A DNA stretch of 64,000 nucleotides from Micavibrio aeruginosavorus ARL-13 (GTDB lineage: Bacteria > Pseudomonadota > Alphaproteobacteria > Micavibrionales > Micavibrionaceae): contig NC_016026.1 of the NCBI RefSeq assembly GCF_000226315.1, positions 248,001 through 312,000 of the forward strand, written 5' to 3'. A program made the position numbers and the translations under genes. This document shows positions 36,541-46,095 of this stretch, piece by piece. The notes below the pieces were generated by a model. The model was not told where the DNA came from. It was given only the letters and a program-made list of their open reading frames with translations, and searched no databases. Position 1 is the stretch's first letter; each line of letters begins with the position of its first letter.

Positions 36541-37149
36541 ATGACCAAAGAATCCGTCAAAGCCATGCGCGAATACCGGGCCGCCTTTATGACCGTATTG
36601 GGTCATCTGGATGCGGAGGGTGTAGCGATGGACAAAGCGCACCGTGTGTTGGGTGTGACCAAGCGTGAATTTAACAAATGCGCGTTAGCGGCGGCCGTGG
36701 CAACGTGGGATGCGTCGATGGACGATGTTGTTGCGCTGGAAAAGAAAAACAGCGTCTTAGGCCGGGGAATGTTGCTGGCCCAGCTTGGCAACGTGCATGA
36801 GGTGTTGGTGTTGCTTGGTGCGGATGTGTCATCGGATGCCGGTTTTGCGGCGTTGGGCATTACAAAACAGGTATTCGACATGGAATGTCGTGAAGCTGTT
36901 CTGGGGGCGCTGATGATGGTCGAAACGGGCGGTGTGCAAATGGCCGTCCAATATGGTGACTGGGATTTTGTGAACAACGTGTATCGATGCATGTGCGCGG
37001 GCGGGATAAGTCCGTCGCAGGATCAGATTTACAAAGATGCCGGTTTAAAGTCCCGCGCGCATTTTGAAGCGGTTTATGCCGATTGTAAGGACAAGGCGGC
37101 GCGTATCAGAAGCGAAGCCATTTGCCCGCTTAATCACAACCCATCCTGA
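36541..37149 (+). CDS. Hypothetical protein (202 aa)
   Basis: This soluble helical protein has no recognised domain. It appears to contain two similar halves: both have an AL-GVTK-like/ALGITK-like turn (VLGVTKREFNK, ALGITKQVFDM) followed by a Cys-containing helix (CALAAAVAT, CREAVLGALM), suggesting an internal duplication. A third weaker instance is DAGLKSRAHFEAVYADC. There is no signal peptide or membrane segment. The gene ends 7 bp before ubiA. Function unknown. Confidence 0.6.
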   Translation: MTKESVKAMREYRAAFMTVLGHLDAEGVAMDKAHRVLGVTKREFNKCALAAAVATWDASMDDVVALEKKNSVLGRGMLLAQLGNVHEVLVLLGADVSSDAGFAALGITKQVFDMECREAVLGALMMVETGGVQMAVQYGDWDFVNNVYRCMCAGGISPSQDQIYKDAGLKSRAHFEAVYADCKDKAARIRSEAICPLNHNPS

Positions 37150-37156
37150 GACACCC

Positions 37157-38056
37157 ATGACCCACACCGACATTCGTACCCAAGGCTGGACCGCATACCT
37201 TCCGGGATTTATGCGCCCCTATGCCTTACTGATGCGGCTGGACCGGCCGATCGGGACGTGGTTGTTGCTGTTGCCCGGCTGGTGGGCGATTGTGCTGGCG
37301 GCGGGTGGGGTGCCTGCCATGAATCCCTATGACTGGAAATTGATTGTCCTGTTCGCCATCGGCGCGATTGTCATGCGCGGGGCGGGGTGTGTGATCAACG
37401 ATCTGTGGGATCGCAAGCTGGATGCCAGGGTGGAGCGCACGGCCCAGCGGCCATTGGCGTCGGGCGCGGTCTCGGTTCCGGCGGCGTGTGTGTTGCTGGG
37501 CGTGTTGCTCAGCATCGGGTTGATGATTTTGCTGGAACTGAACATCACGGCCATTTTGCTGGGTGTGTTGTCGGTGGCGTTTATCGTCGTTTACCCGGCC
37601 ATGAAACGCATTACATGGTGGCCGCAGGCGTTTTTGGGGCTGACCTTTAATTTCGGCGCGCTGATGGGGTGGGCTGCGGTCACGGGCGCGGTGGATATGG
37701 CGGCGTTGTATCTGTATGCCGCCGGATTCTTCTGGACGCTGGGGTACGACACGATTTATGCCCATCAGGACAAGGAAGATGATGCGCGTATCGGCATTAA
37801 ATCCACGGCGTTGTTTCTGGGTAAAAAAAGCCGCATCTGGATCGCCGGGTTTTATACGCTGACCCTGATCCTGCTCGCGGCGGCGATTGGATCGGTGTGG
37901 GGGATTGTGACGCTCATTCCTGCTGCGATGCACCTTGCCTGGCAGGTGAGGGATTGGGATATGAATGACCCGGCCAGCAGTTTGAAATTCTTTCGCTCCA
38001 ACCGCGATTTTGGATTATTGGTTCTGGCGGCGGTGGGGCTGGCCACGCTTCTCTAA
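37157..38056 (+). CDS. ubiA: 4-hydroxybenzoate polyprenyltransferase
   Basis: This 299-residue membrane enzyme attaches the polyprenyl tail to 4-hydroxybenzoate in ubiquinone synthesis. It has about nine membrane helices. The prenyl-diphosphate motifs are NDLWDRKLDARVERT with RPLASGAVS, and YDTIYAHQDKEDDARIG. It begins with the typical RLDRPIGTWLLLLPGWW. The ATG at 37157 is selected because it lies after the preceding gene's stop and directly before the first conserved block; upstream codons in frame overlap that gene. Confidence 0.93.
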   Translation: MTHTDIRTQGWTAYLPGFMRPYALLMRLDRPIGTWLLLLPGWWAIVLAAGGVPAMNPYDWKLIVLFAIGAIVMRGAGCVINDLWDRKLDARVERTAQRPLASGAVSVPAACVLLGVLLSIGLMILLELNITAILLGVLSVAFIVVYPAMKRITWWPQAFLGLTFNFGALMGWAAVTGAVDMAALYLYAAGFFWTLGYDTIYAHQDKEDDARIGIKSTALFLGKKSRIWIAGFYTLTLILLAAAIGSVWGIVTLIPAAMHLAWQVRDWDMNDPASSLKFFRSNRDFGLLVLAAVGLATLL

Positions 38057-38114
38057 CCCTTCACAAATCCTGCGGTGTGTGCGATCCTTGTAAAAAAATA
38101 CAGGGAGAAAAGCC

Positions 38115-38846
38115 GTGCCGAGCCAGATTTACGCCCCATCATCCGATATTTACCGCCTGTCCGACGCGTTCCGCGCCCGGGTTGAGGCCGTGTCGATGCA
38201 GGCACACCGCGTTTTGAACGTCGATGTGATTCGCCAGAACACGCAAGATGGCAATGTCATGCAAACTTTGTCATGGCAGGGTTTTGACCGCCTCGATCTG
38301 GGGGTGGAGGATATTATGCTGGCCCGCGCCATTCTGGAACACCCGCCGCTGGCCCCGGTGTTGATGCCGTATTTTTCCGATCCGTTTGAATTGCCGCCCG
38401 TGGCCCTGCGCGTGCGTGAATTGTTCGACATGGCCAGCCTGGCCCCTGTGCCGGGCCGGGATGAAATTGATGATCTGATCGCCGACACGGACCGGGCACT
38501 GGATGATTGCACGACGATGATGAGCACCCTGCCGAAATCGGCGTTGGTCGGTGGATTCCTGTCGCGTGATATCGCAGGTCGTGCCGCCATGATCGACCGT
38601 GCCCCGGCTCTGCGCCATTATGCCTGCCTGAAGGACCGCGTGCGCGATTGGGTTTTGAACCCGCTGAAGGCCGCCCTGCTGGGTCAGGATGGAAACGTGA
38701 CCGAACAGGATATGGGCCCGGTTCATTCCATCCGCATTACCAGCCGCGCAGTGACATCGCGCGACGAATTGATGGAAGCCCGCGCCATCGTCGCCGCCAT
38801 GCGGGGTGAAAGCAACCGGGTTGGGTTGATGACGCCAAAAATATAA
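38115..38846 (+). CDS. Hypothetical protein (243 aa)
   Basis: This soluble acidic protein starts at GTG 38115 after a good ribosome site (CAGGGAG). No known domain. The middle part has LSWQGFDRLDLGVEDIMLARAIL and a Cys-containing DDCTTMMSTL segment; the C-terminal part is RITSRAVTSRDELMEARAIVAAM. Predicted mixed helix, cytosolic. A strong bidirectional terminator follows, shared with the convergent glutamate dehydrogenase gene. It probably stands as its own unit or follows ubiA (58 bp). Function unknown. Confidence 0.6.
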   Translation: MPSQIYAPSSDIYRLSDAFRARVEAVSMQAHRVLNVDVIRQNTQDGNVMQTLSWQGFDRLDLGVEDIMLARAILEHPPLAPVLMPYFSDPFELPPVALRVRELFDMASLAPVPGRDEIDDLIADTDRALDDCTTMMSTLPKSALVGGFLSRDIAGRAAMIDRAPALRHYACLKDRVRDWVLNPLKAALLGQDGNVTEQDMGPVHSIRITSRAVTSRDELMEARAIVAAMRGESNRVGLMTPKI

Positions 38847-38856
38847 AACAGCATTT

Positions 38857-38887
38857 AAAAAAACCCCGCCGATTGGCGGGGTTTTTT
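38857..38887. terminator. Bidirectional terminator
   Basis: AAAAAACCCCGCC-GATT-GGCGGGGTTTTTT separates the 243-aa gene from the convergent glutamate dehydrogenase gene. Confidence 0.88.
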
Positions 38888-38896
38888 ATTTTGATT

Positions 38897-41800
38897 TTAA
38901 TCCGCGGCGCTGGCCAGATGGCTCAAACGTTGTTCCGCGATCATCAGGCGGGGAATGTCCACCGCGCCGCCTTGTTGCAGGGTGGCCAGCAGTGGCGTGA
39001 TTTGTTCCGCCTTGTCTGCGTGCTGGGCCAGCCATTGCTGCAGCAATGAATCTTTGGCCCCCTTCTTGGCATTGGCCTTCACTGAATCCTTCAGGATGCG
39101 CAGGGTAATGGCGGCCTGCACACTGAACAGGCGTTCGATCAATCCGCCACGGGCTTCGTGGGTCCAGCGGTCGCGTACTTCGATCTCGTCCGCGCGCTGG
39201 CGCAGCCAGTCGATGTGGAAATGCTCGCCAGCCTCGAAATAGGCCTTCGCCGTCTGGATCGGGTCGGTTTTACCGTCCAGCGTGATACGGATGATGTCAC
39301 AGGCCGAATCCAGAACCGGGATCATGGCAATGTTGCGGGCCAATGACGCCGGAACACCGGAGGCTTTCAATGCCTCCATCCGCGCCTTCATCGTCTCCAG
39401 CATGGCTGGGGTGGCGATATCCTCAACCGCATCGCGCAAGGCTTTGACGCGCGGGGTGAAGCTGGCGATGTCCGCATCAATATTCGGGCGGCGGCCCAAA
39501 CGGGTCAGCATCCATGTCACGGAGTGATCGGCCATATACGCCAGATCGGCCAGCATGCTGGTTTGAATATCCGCCGGGACTTTGTTGTCCAGCGCTTCAA
39601 TCGCATCCCACATATCGCGCAGGCCAAAGATTTCCCGCACGATGATATAGGAACGGGCCACATCGGCGGCCGATGCGCTGGTCGAATCCATTTTGGATTT
39701 AACGAACGTCGCACCCAGACGGTTGACCACGCCATTCGCAATCGCCGTGGCAACAATTTCGCGCTTCAGGCGGTGCTTGCGGATCTCGGCGTCAAACTTC
39801 TTCCGCAGGGCGGCGGGGAAGTAATCAGACAGCCAGATATGCGTGGCCTTTTCATCCGGGACGTCCGAATCCAGCAATTCCCGCGTAAACATAATTTTCG
39901 CATAGGATTGCAGGGTGCAGAGTTCAGGCCGCAACAGGCCCATGCCCGTGGACCGACGACGTTCAATTTCTTCTTCATCCGGCAGATGTTCCAGGGCACG
40001 GTTCAAACCGTGATCACGTTCCAGATCGCGGATAAACTGCACATCCGTTGTAAAGGTGTCGGATGCGCGATGGGCCATCAGGCTGATGCCCTGCGTTTGC
40101 TGATAGTTGTTGCGCAGGACCAGATTGGCCACCTCATCCGTCATGCTGGCCAGCAATGTATTACGCTTGGCCAGGGTCATTGTGTTGGCTTCGTCGTGCA
40201 TCACGGCGGTCATCAAAATTTTGATGTTCACCTCGACGTCCGACGAATTCACGCCACCGGAGTTGTCGATAAAGTCCGCGTTCAAACGCACGCCACGGCG
40301 GGCCAGATCATTCCGGGCCGCTTGGGTCACGCCAAGGTTGGCACCTTCGCCAATCACGCGGGCACGGATGTCGGATGTATTGACGCGCAGCGCATCGTTG
40401 GCCTTGTCGCCCACATCGGCATGGGTTTCGTGCGGCGCCTTTACATACGTGCCAATCCCGCCGAACCAGAGCAGATCGACCTGTTTTTTCAACATGGCGC
40501 GGATCAGGTCCGGGGGGGATACTTCGCTTTTCTCAATGCCGTATTGGGCCATGATTTCCGGGGTGAGTTTCAGGCTCTTGTCCGCGCGGCTGTAAATACG
40601 GCCCCCTTTGGACAACAGCTTTTCATCATACCCGTCCCAGCCCTTGACGGCGTCGAACAGGCGTTTGCGCTCGGCAAAGCTTTTCGCGATATCCGGGTTT
40701 GGGTCGCAGAAAATGTGAACGTGGTTGAACGCACCGATCAGGCGGATATACGGGGACAACAACATACCGTTGCCGAACACGTCGCCACCCATATCGCCGA
40801 CGCCAATGACGTCGAACGGCGTTTCCTGAATATTCGTGCCCAGTTCGCGGAAATGGCGCTTCACCGATTCCCACGCACCACGGGCCGTGATGCCCATTTT
40901 CTTGTGGTCATAGCCAGCAGAACCACCCGACGCGAACGCATCACCGAGCCAGAAGCCATATTCAGCGGACAGGCTGTTGGCGAGGTCGGAGAAGGTGGCC
41001 GTGCCCTTGTCGGCGGCGGCGACGATATACGGGTCATCCCCGTCACGGCGCACGACGTCCTTGGGCGGAACGACCTTGTGGCCCTTCAGATTGTCGGTGA
41101 TGTCCAGCATGCCACGGATCAGCATTTTGTAGCATTCGATCCCTTCGGCCATGAATGCTTCACGCCCGCCCGTGGTGGGCGGGTTCTTGACGACGAAGCC
41201 GCCCTTCGCGCCCATTGGCACGATAATCGCGTTTTTCACCTGTTGGGCTTTCATCAAGCCCAGCACTTCGGTGCGGAAATCTTCCGGTCGGTCGGACCAG
41301 CGGATACCGCCGCGCGCAATGCGGTCGCCGCGCAAATGAATCCCCTCCATTCGCACGGAATAAACGAAAATTTCGCGGAACGGTTTCGGGTCCGGCAGGT
41401 CAGCGATCTGGCCGCTGTCCAGCTTGATGGATAGATAAGGCTTTGGCTGGCCATCCGCACCCTTCTGGAAGAAGTTGGTGCGCAGGGTCGCGTTGATCAT
41501 CGTAGTGAAAGAGCGCAGGATTTTATCCTGATCCAGCGACTTCACGGCGTTGAGTTCTTTTTCAATCGCCTTGTTGATCTTGTCCAATGCGGCATCGCCG
41601 TCTTTTTGCCCGGTTTTGTTTTGGGCCGGGTTCAGGCGCGCCATGAACAAATCGACCAGCAAACGGGCAATCACCGGATAATCGGTCAATGCCCGCTCAA
41701 GGAAGCGGTTGGAGTACGTGACGCCCGCCTGTCGCATATAGCGAACATAGGTGCGCAGGATGGTGACTTCGCGCCAGTTCATGGCGGCGGAGACCACCAG

Positions 41801-43756
41801 ACGGTTCAAGCTGTCATCTTCCGTTTCCCGATTCCAGATACGGATCAGGGCTTCCTCAAACGGCGTGTTGATTTTATCAATCGCCATCACCGGACCGGTT
41901 GTTTCCATTTGGAAATCGTGAATCCAGATGGCGGTGTCGGTGCCATGTGGGCGGACTTCGAATGGCAATTCGGCAATCACGCGCAGACCCATATTCTCCA
42001 GCATCGGCAGAATATCGGACAGGATGACAGGCTTGTCCGCGCGATACAGCTTCAGGCGCAGTTCGTTATCGGGCAAACCGTGTGACCGGTACAGGTCACG
42101 GGCCAGAATGCCGGTCGACAACGCTTCCTCAATCTTGAAGACGTCGTGAACGCAGCTTTTCGGGATATAGGTTTCGCGGTACGCACTGGGGAACGCGCGG
42201 CCATATTTTTCGGTCAGGTGTGCGATCTCCGCATCTTCGTGCAGTTTTTCGGCAAAGGCCACATTCAGGCGTTCCGCCCATGACCGCCCGGCTTCCTGCA
42301 ATTCATGTTCAATCGCCAGACGGTCAAAGGTGGGCTTTTTCTTCGGATCAATGGTGATGACATACATCACGCGGGCCAGCGGTGAATCGTCCAGGCTGGC
42401 GTAATAATCGTCGCATGTGCCGTTCAGCCGTTCTTCCAGAATGGATTGCATGCGCATCCGCAATGTCGTGTCATACAATTCGCGCGGAACGTAAACCAGG
42501 CACGATACATACCTGCTGAACGTATCCAGACGGGTGTATAGCGCAATACGCTGGCGTTTTTGCAGACGCAGCATGGACAGGGCGTAGTCATAGAGCGTGT
42601 CCACGTCGATCTGGAACAATTCGTCGCGCGGATATTTCTCCAGAATATGGGCCAGGGCCTTGTGGTTGTGGCTGCCGCTGGCGAAATGGGACCGGTCGGT
42701 GACCATGTGGGTTTTGCGGCTCAAATACGGGATGTCGCGGATGGACCGGGAATAGGTCACGGACGTGAACAGGCCGACGAACAACGCTTCGCCCTTGATC
42801 TTGCCGCCCTTGTCATACAAGCGGACCATGATGGCATCCATGTTCACACGACGGTGAACGGTGGATTTGCGATGGATTTTAAAGACCAGCAAGGGTTCGT
42901 CATTTTTATGCAGCTCGGCCAGATGCTGGGGCAGGGTTTCGCGCCCTTCCGGGAAAATGTTGGTTTTCACTTCCGTGCGCAGCAGGCCCAGATGCGAACC
43001 CGGCACAGCCTTGGCCACCATCTTGCCATTCTTGTCTTTGGCATACGCATATTCGCGGTAGCCGAGCAGGGTGAAATTGTCCTTGTACAGATATTCAAGG
43101 AAGCCTTGGTAATCCTCGACCGCGTCGTCGGCGAAATGGGCCGGGGCGTGGCTGAGCGCGTTTTCACAATCGCGCAATTTGCTGCGCATTTTCTGCCAGT
43201 CACCGGTGGCAAAACGGGTGTCGACCAGAATCTGTTCCAGACGCTCGTGCAGTGTTTTAATCTGCGCGTCGCTTAACGTGCGGTTCAGGTGGATATGGAT
43301 GTGGGACTGGCCCTGTGTCGTATCATCCGGCGTGGCGGATACGGATGTGACTTTGCCACTGGCATTGCGGCGGACTTGAATCACCGGGTGGACCAGCAAT
43401 GTGATGATCTGGGCCTGGTGCGTGATTTCGGCGGTGACGGAATCGACCAGAAACGCCATGTCATCATTGACGATGTCGATCACGGTGCAACCGGGGGCCC
43501 AGCCGTCTTTCTTGATCGTCGGGTTGGTGATGCGGATATCCGGCTTGCCCACTTTGCGCGCATTCATCATGTCGAAATGCAGTTGCGCGGCCAGCGCCAT
43601 GTTCTTCGGGTCCATCATCTCCAGATCGTCTTTCGACGTACGCTGGAACAGAACTTCGGTGAAGTCCTTCAGGGCCTGCGGCGCCTTCGGCGGCAACGCA
43701 TTGACAGCTTTGGTGATGAGGGGGTGGAGTTTCGTCGGGGCAGGGGCTTTGGCCAT
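38897..43756 (-). CDS. NAD-specific glutamate dehydrogenase, 180-kDa class
   Basis: This 1619-residue cytosolic enzyme oxidises glutamate to 2-oxoglutarate and ammonia with NAD+, feeding amino acid carbon into the TCA cycle. It belongs to the large L180 class, with a long N-terminal regulatory part (ACT-like segments in the first ~700 residues), then the catalytic domain containing ARGGIRWSDRPEDFRTEVLG, MKAQQVKNAIIVPMGAKGG and VVRRDGDDPYIVAAADKGTA, and a C-terminal helical part. The ATG at 43754-43756 (MAKAPAP) is chosen; one 18 bp upstream is also possible. The enzyme suits a cell living on amino acids, as do the Phe/Tyr operon and the proteases of the window. Confidence 0.93.
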   Translation of the reverse strand: MAKAPAPTKLHPLITKAVNALPPKAPQALKDFTEVLFQRTSKDDLEMMDPKNMALAAQLHFDMMNARKVGKPDIRITNPTIKKDGWAPGCTVIDIVNDDMAFLVDSVTAEITHQAQIITLLVHPVIQVRRNASGKVTSVSATPDDTTQGQSHIHIHLNRTLSDAQIKTLHERLEQILVDTRFATGDWQKMRSKLRDCENALSHAPAHFADDAVEDYQGFLEYLYKDNFTLLGYREYAYAKDKNGKMVAKAVPGSHLGLLRTEVKTNIFPEGRETLPQHLAELHKNDEPLLVFKIHRKSTVHRRVNMDAIMVRLYDKGGKIKGEALFVGLFTSVTYSRSIRDIPYLSRKTHMVTDRSHFASGSHNHKALAHILEKYPRDELFQIDVDTLYDYALSMLRLQKRQRIALYTRLDTFSRYVSCLVYVPRELYDTTLRMRMQSILEERLNGTCDDYYASLDDSPLARVMYVITIDPKKKPTFDRLAIEHELQEAGRSWAERLNVAFAEKLHEDAEIAHLTEKYGRAFPSAYRETYIPKSCVHDVFKIEEALSTGILARDLYRSHGLPDNELRLKLYRADKPVILSDILPMLENMGLRVIAELPFEVRPHGTDTAIWIHDFQMETTGPVMAIDKINTPFEEALIRIWNRETEDDSLNRLVVSAAMNWREVTILRTYVRYMRQAGVTYSNRFLERALTDYPVIARLLVDLFMARLNPAQNKTGQKDGDAALDKINKAIEKELNAVKSLDQDKILRSFTTMINATLRTNFFQKGADGQPKPYLSIKLDSGQIADLPDPKPFREIFVYSVRMEGIHLRGDRIARGGIRWSDRPEDFRTEVLGLMKAQQVKNAIIVPMGAKGGFVVKNPPTTGGREAFMAEGIECYKMLIRGMLDITDNLKGHKVVPPKDVVRRDGDDPYIVAAADKGTATFSDLANSLSAEYGFWLGDAFASGGSAGYDHKKMGITARGAWESVKRHFRELGTNIQETPFDVIGVGDMGGDVFGNGMLLSPYIRLIGAFNHVHIFCDPNPDIAKSFAERKRLFDAVKGWDGYDEKLLSKGGRIYSRADKSLKLTPEIMAQYGIEKSEVSPPDLIRAMLKKQVDLLWFGGIGTYVKAPHETHADVGDKANDALRVNTSDIRARVIGEGANLGVTQAARNDLARRGVRLNADFIDNSGGVNSSDVEVNIKILMTAVMHDEANTMTLAKRNTLLASMTDEVANLVLRNNYQQTQGISLMAHRASDTFTTDVQFIRDLERDHGLNRALEHLPDEEEIERRRSTGMGLLRPELCTLQSYAKIMFTRELLDSDVPDEKATHIWLSDYFPAALRKKFDAEIRKHRLKREIVATAIANGVVNRLGATFVKSKMDSTSASAADVARSYIIVREIFGLRDMWDAIEALDNKVPADIQTSMLADLAYMADHSVTWMLTRLGRRPNIDADIASFTPRVKALRDAVEDIATPAMLETMKARMEALKASGVPASLARNIAMIPVLDSACDIIRITLDGKTDPIQTAKAYFEAGEHFHIDWLRQRADEIEVRDRWTHEARGGLIERLFSVQAAITLRILKDSVKANAKKGAKDSLLQQWLAQHADKAEQITPLLATLQQGGAVDIPRLMIAEQRLSHLASAAD

Positions 43757-43978
43757 AGTGTCACATACATCCATGATGCTGGTGAGGGGGGTACTCTATA
43801 TTACGCAGTCTGTTCTGGCGGCAAACTAGGCCGAAATGTCGGGCGCGGCAAGCCTGCACCCATGTTGCGAACGCACAGGGGGCATGCACTGTGTAGCGGG
43901 ATCATGATGAATTATTTCTTTTATTTTTCAAGGTCTTGTGTGGTGTTTGTTTGGTGTGCGCCGCACAAGGTGTGAAAA

Positions 43979-44007
43979 TTGACGATTTATGGGAAAAGGC
44001 GTAGTTT
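43979..44007 (+). promoter_or_regulatory. Promoter of the 57-aa gene
   Basis: TTGACG (43979-43984), a 17-bp spacer and TAGTTT (44002-44007), 46 bp before the ATG. A TTG reading-frame start that coincides with the -35 is therefore not a real start. Confidence 0.5.
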
Positions 44008-44053
44008 GAACACCGTTATAAAAAGCCCGTTGAACAGAGCGAAGGATAAAAAC

Positions 44054-44227
44054 ATGACCACGAAAACCAAGAAACCAGACACCACCGGTATGGATTTTTC
44101 CCGCGCCGCCGTGGGCCCGGATCGCGTCGAAAGCGCCGCACAAACGGATGCCACCCGCGAATGCCAATATCCGCGCCAGCCGAAGCGTCAAGGCCATGAA
44201 TCGTTTGAGCCGTATGGTTTGAACTAA
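44054..44227 (+). CDS. Small hypothetical hydrophilic protein (57 aa)
   Basis: AAGGA lies 7 nt before the ATG at 44054. The 57-residue product is highly charged (KTKKPD, DRVESAAQTDATREC, RQPKRQGHE) and ends in SFEPYGLN. It is probably largely unfolded. One Cys. It has its own promoter-like sequence upstream and an intrinsic terminator downstream, so it is a single-gene unit. Function unknown; proteins of this kind, with a ...EPYGLN end, are seen as conserved small unknowns in related bacteria as far as I can recall, which is weak evidence. Confidence 0.65.
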   Translation: MTTKTKKPDTTGMDFSRAAVGPDRVESAAQTDATRECQYPRQPKRQGHESFEPYGLN

Positions 44228-44242
44228 GATTGATTTTGAGAA

Positions 44243-44272
44243 TAAAAAAGCCCCTAACCGGGGGCTTTTTTA
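44243..44272. terminator. Bidirectional terminator after the 57-aa gene
   Basis: AAAAAAGCCCC-TAACC-GGGGGCTTTTTT. It also overlaps the stop of the convergent bdhA gene (44270). Confidence 0.85.
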
Positions 44273-45058
44273 TCGGGCCGTCCATCCGCCATCGACGGGC
44301 AATGATGTGCCGGTGATGTTGGATGCGGCATCGGAACACAGGAACACGGACAGCGCGCCCAACTGTTCCACCTCAACAAATTTCTTCGTCGGCTGCGGGG
44401 TCAGCATGATTTTCTCGACCACTTCGCTTTCGGGCAGGTTGTGGACCTTGGCCTGATCCTTGATCTGGTTTTGCACCAGTGGCGTCAGGACATAGCCCGG
44501 GCAAATGGCGTTGCAGGTGATGTTGTCCGTTGCGGTTTCCAGCGCAATCGTTTTCGTCATGCCGACCAGCCCGTGTTTGGCGGCGATATAAGCACTTTTA
44601 AACGGTGATGCGACAAGGCCGTGGGCGGAGGCAATGTTGATCACGCGGCCCCAGCCCTTTTTCTTCATGCCGGGCAGGCAGGCTTTGGTCGTGTGGAACG
44701 CGCTGTTCAAATTGATGGCGATGATGGCGTTCCATTTATCTTCGGGGAATTCATCAATCGGGCTGACATGTTGGATGCCGGCATTGTTGACCAGAATATC
44801 AATCGCGCCAAATACACCGATGGATTTTTCGCACATGTCGCGGATCTGCTCCGGCTTGGTCATGTCGGCCCCGTGATAGAGTGCGCGGATGCCGTGATCC
44901 TTCTCCAGCCCCAGCCGGATTTTTTCAATCTCCGCCGTATCGCCCAGTCCGTTCAACACCACGTTGGCCCCGGCGGCGGCCATGGCCTGTGCAATGCCCA
45001 ATCCGATGCCACTGGTCGATCCGGTAATCAGGGCGGTTTTTCCGGCGAGGCTGGTCAT
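44270..45058 (-). CDS. bdhA: 3-hydroxybutyrate dehydrogenase (SDR family)
   Basis: This 262-residue short-chain dehydrogenase interconverts acetoacetate and D-3-hydroxybutyrate with NAD(H). It has the cofactor motif TGSTSGIGLG, NNAGIQHVSPIDEFP, the catalytic Ser in NIASAHG and YIAAKHG (Tyr, Lys), and CPGYVLTPLVQNQI, a segment specific to this subfamily. The ATG at 45056-45058 has AAAGGA 7 nt upstream; codons further upstream are ignored. It links with aacS (acetoacetate activation) and with the Tyr pathway, which releases acetoacetate. Confidence 0.92.
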   Translation of the reverse strand: MTSLAGKTALITGSTSGIGLGIAQAMAAAGANVVLNGLGDTAEIEKIRLGLEKDHGIRALYHGADMTKPEQIRDMCEKSIGVFGAIDILVNNAGIQHVSPIDEFPEDKWNAIIAINLNSAFHTTKACLPGMKKKGWGRVINIASAHGLVASPFKSAYIAAKHGLVGMTKTIALETATDNITCNAICPGYVLTPLVQNQIKDQAKVHNLPESEVVEKIMLTPQPTKKFVEVEQLGALSVFLCSDAASNITGTSLPVDGGWTAR

Positions 45059-45191
45059 GGGCGTATCCTTTGGTGCGGTTGCGAAGGTGTCGGGGGGAAG
45101 GGTAAAACGGCGGCCGATGACGGGCAAGGGGGGTGTGAGCCTGCTGCCCATATATTTGACATAATGCAAAATCTTGGGTAAATTAAGGGCT

Positions 45192-45971
45192 ATGAAACAG
45201 ATTTCCTTGGATCAACATCCTGATTTTATTGCCGTTTTCGATGGCCGGGTCGATCTGGCCGCCGCGATGAAGGCGGCGCGCGATGCCTTGCTCGACCCGG
45301 CCTATCAGGCCGTGGTGGTGGTGCGGGACAGCGCAACGGCGGATCAATCGGCTGACCGGGCGGCCAGTTTGCTGAAAACCATGTCCCCCAACCGCGATGA
45401 ATTGGGCCGCTTGCCTGATGGACGCTTTGCCGTGATGCGCGCCAGAGAGGGCACGCAGGATGTCTATGCCCGCGATGATTTCAACCGTGTGGCGGGGCAT
45501 GATGTCACCGACCTGCTGACCGCCATGAATGGGCTGTTTCATTCCGATCCTGCCATGTATGTGCGCGTGGCTGATGGCGATAACGCCAATGCCCATCTGG
45601 ATAGCGGGTATGAATTCATCAACCCCGATCTGGTCAAGGATGCGCCGTTGCCCGGTGCGGTGACGTTGACCATGGCCCTGCGTGGTGGCGGAACGATCGT
45701 GCGCGAAGTATCACGGAATGAATTGGAACGGTCCCGCGGGTCGAATGGCCAGATGGTCTGGCGTCAGGTTTCGGATATGCACGATGACGATATGGGTGTC
45801 GGTGGCGCGGCCATTCCGGCCCATCTGGGGTGGCAAGCCAAAGCAGGGGATGTGTGTTTGATGCGTGGCGGCGATTGGCCGGAAACGCATTTGCCGACGC
45901 TTCATGCCTCTCCCATTCGACAACGTCAGGGTGACCCGAAAGAGCGGGTTGTTTGTCTGGCGTTTCTGTAA
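45192..45971 (+). CDS. Hypothetical protein, possible DUF1826-like cupin fold (259 aa)
   Basis: No firm family. The C-terminal half has the outline of DUF1826/2-oxoglutarate-oxygenase-like beta barrels: HLDSGYEF, then LTMALRGGGTIVRE, a GDVCLMRGGDWPE turn, and HASPIRQRQGDPKERVVCLAFL at the end (His then Arg). The first half is helical (AADQSADRAASLLKTM). It is probably cytosolic. The ATG at 45192 is preferred over a TTG at 45174; AAGGG is very close to the ATG, so the ribosome site is poor. It is 124 bp upstream of hpd on the same strand and could share its function, but no link is shown. Confidence 0.5.
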   Translation: MKQISLDQHPDFIAVFDGRVDLAAAMKAARDALLDPAYQAVVVVRDSATADQSADRAASLLKTMSPNRDELGRLPDGRFAVMRAREGTQDVYARDDFNRVAGHDVTDLLTAMNGLFHSDPAMYVRVADGDNANAHLDSGYEFINPDLVKDAPLPGAVTLTMALRGGGTIVREVSRNELERSRGSNGQMVWRQVSDMHDDDMGVGGAAIPAHLGWQAKAGDVCLMRGGDWPETHLPTLHASPIRQRQGDPKERVVCLAFL

Positions 45972-45987
45972 AACCCTGTTTTGTCTT

Positions 45988-46060
45988 ATGGCATATTGCA
46001 GTGCCATCTAAACCCTCATTCGCTGCCAGTCATTGATTGCAGGCCATGGATCGCCTAGGC
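45988..46060 (+). promoter_or_regulatory. Candidate promoter and operator of the hpd operon
   Basis: TTGATT (46033-46038), 16 bp, CTAGGC (46055-46060) lies 36 bp before the hpd start. An inverted repeat ATGGCA-N8-TGCCAT (45988-46007) lies just upstream of the -35, a usual place for an activator. Confidence 0.4.
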
Positions 46061-46095
46061 TTCTCCCCACAATTCATAATCAGGGGAGAACAATC

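Noticed and set aside
39524-41434. 636-codon open frame antisense to glutamate dehydrogenase
   Set aside because: It mirrors the codon bias of the real gene on the other strand, is rich in His/Arg/Gln/Gly, and has no recognisable domain or ribosome site.
43979-44053. TTG start giving an 82-aa version of the 57-aa protein
   Set aside because: The TTG is the first part of a -35 hexamer, and a good ribosome site and ATG lie at 44054.
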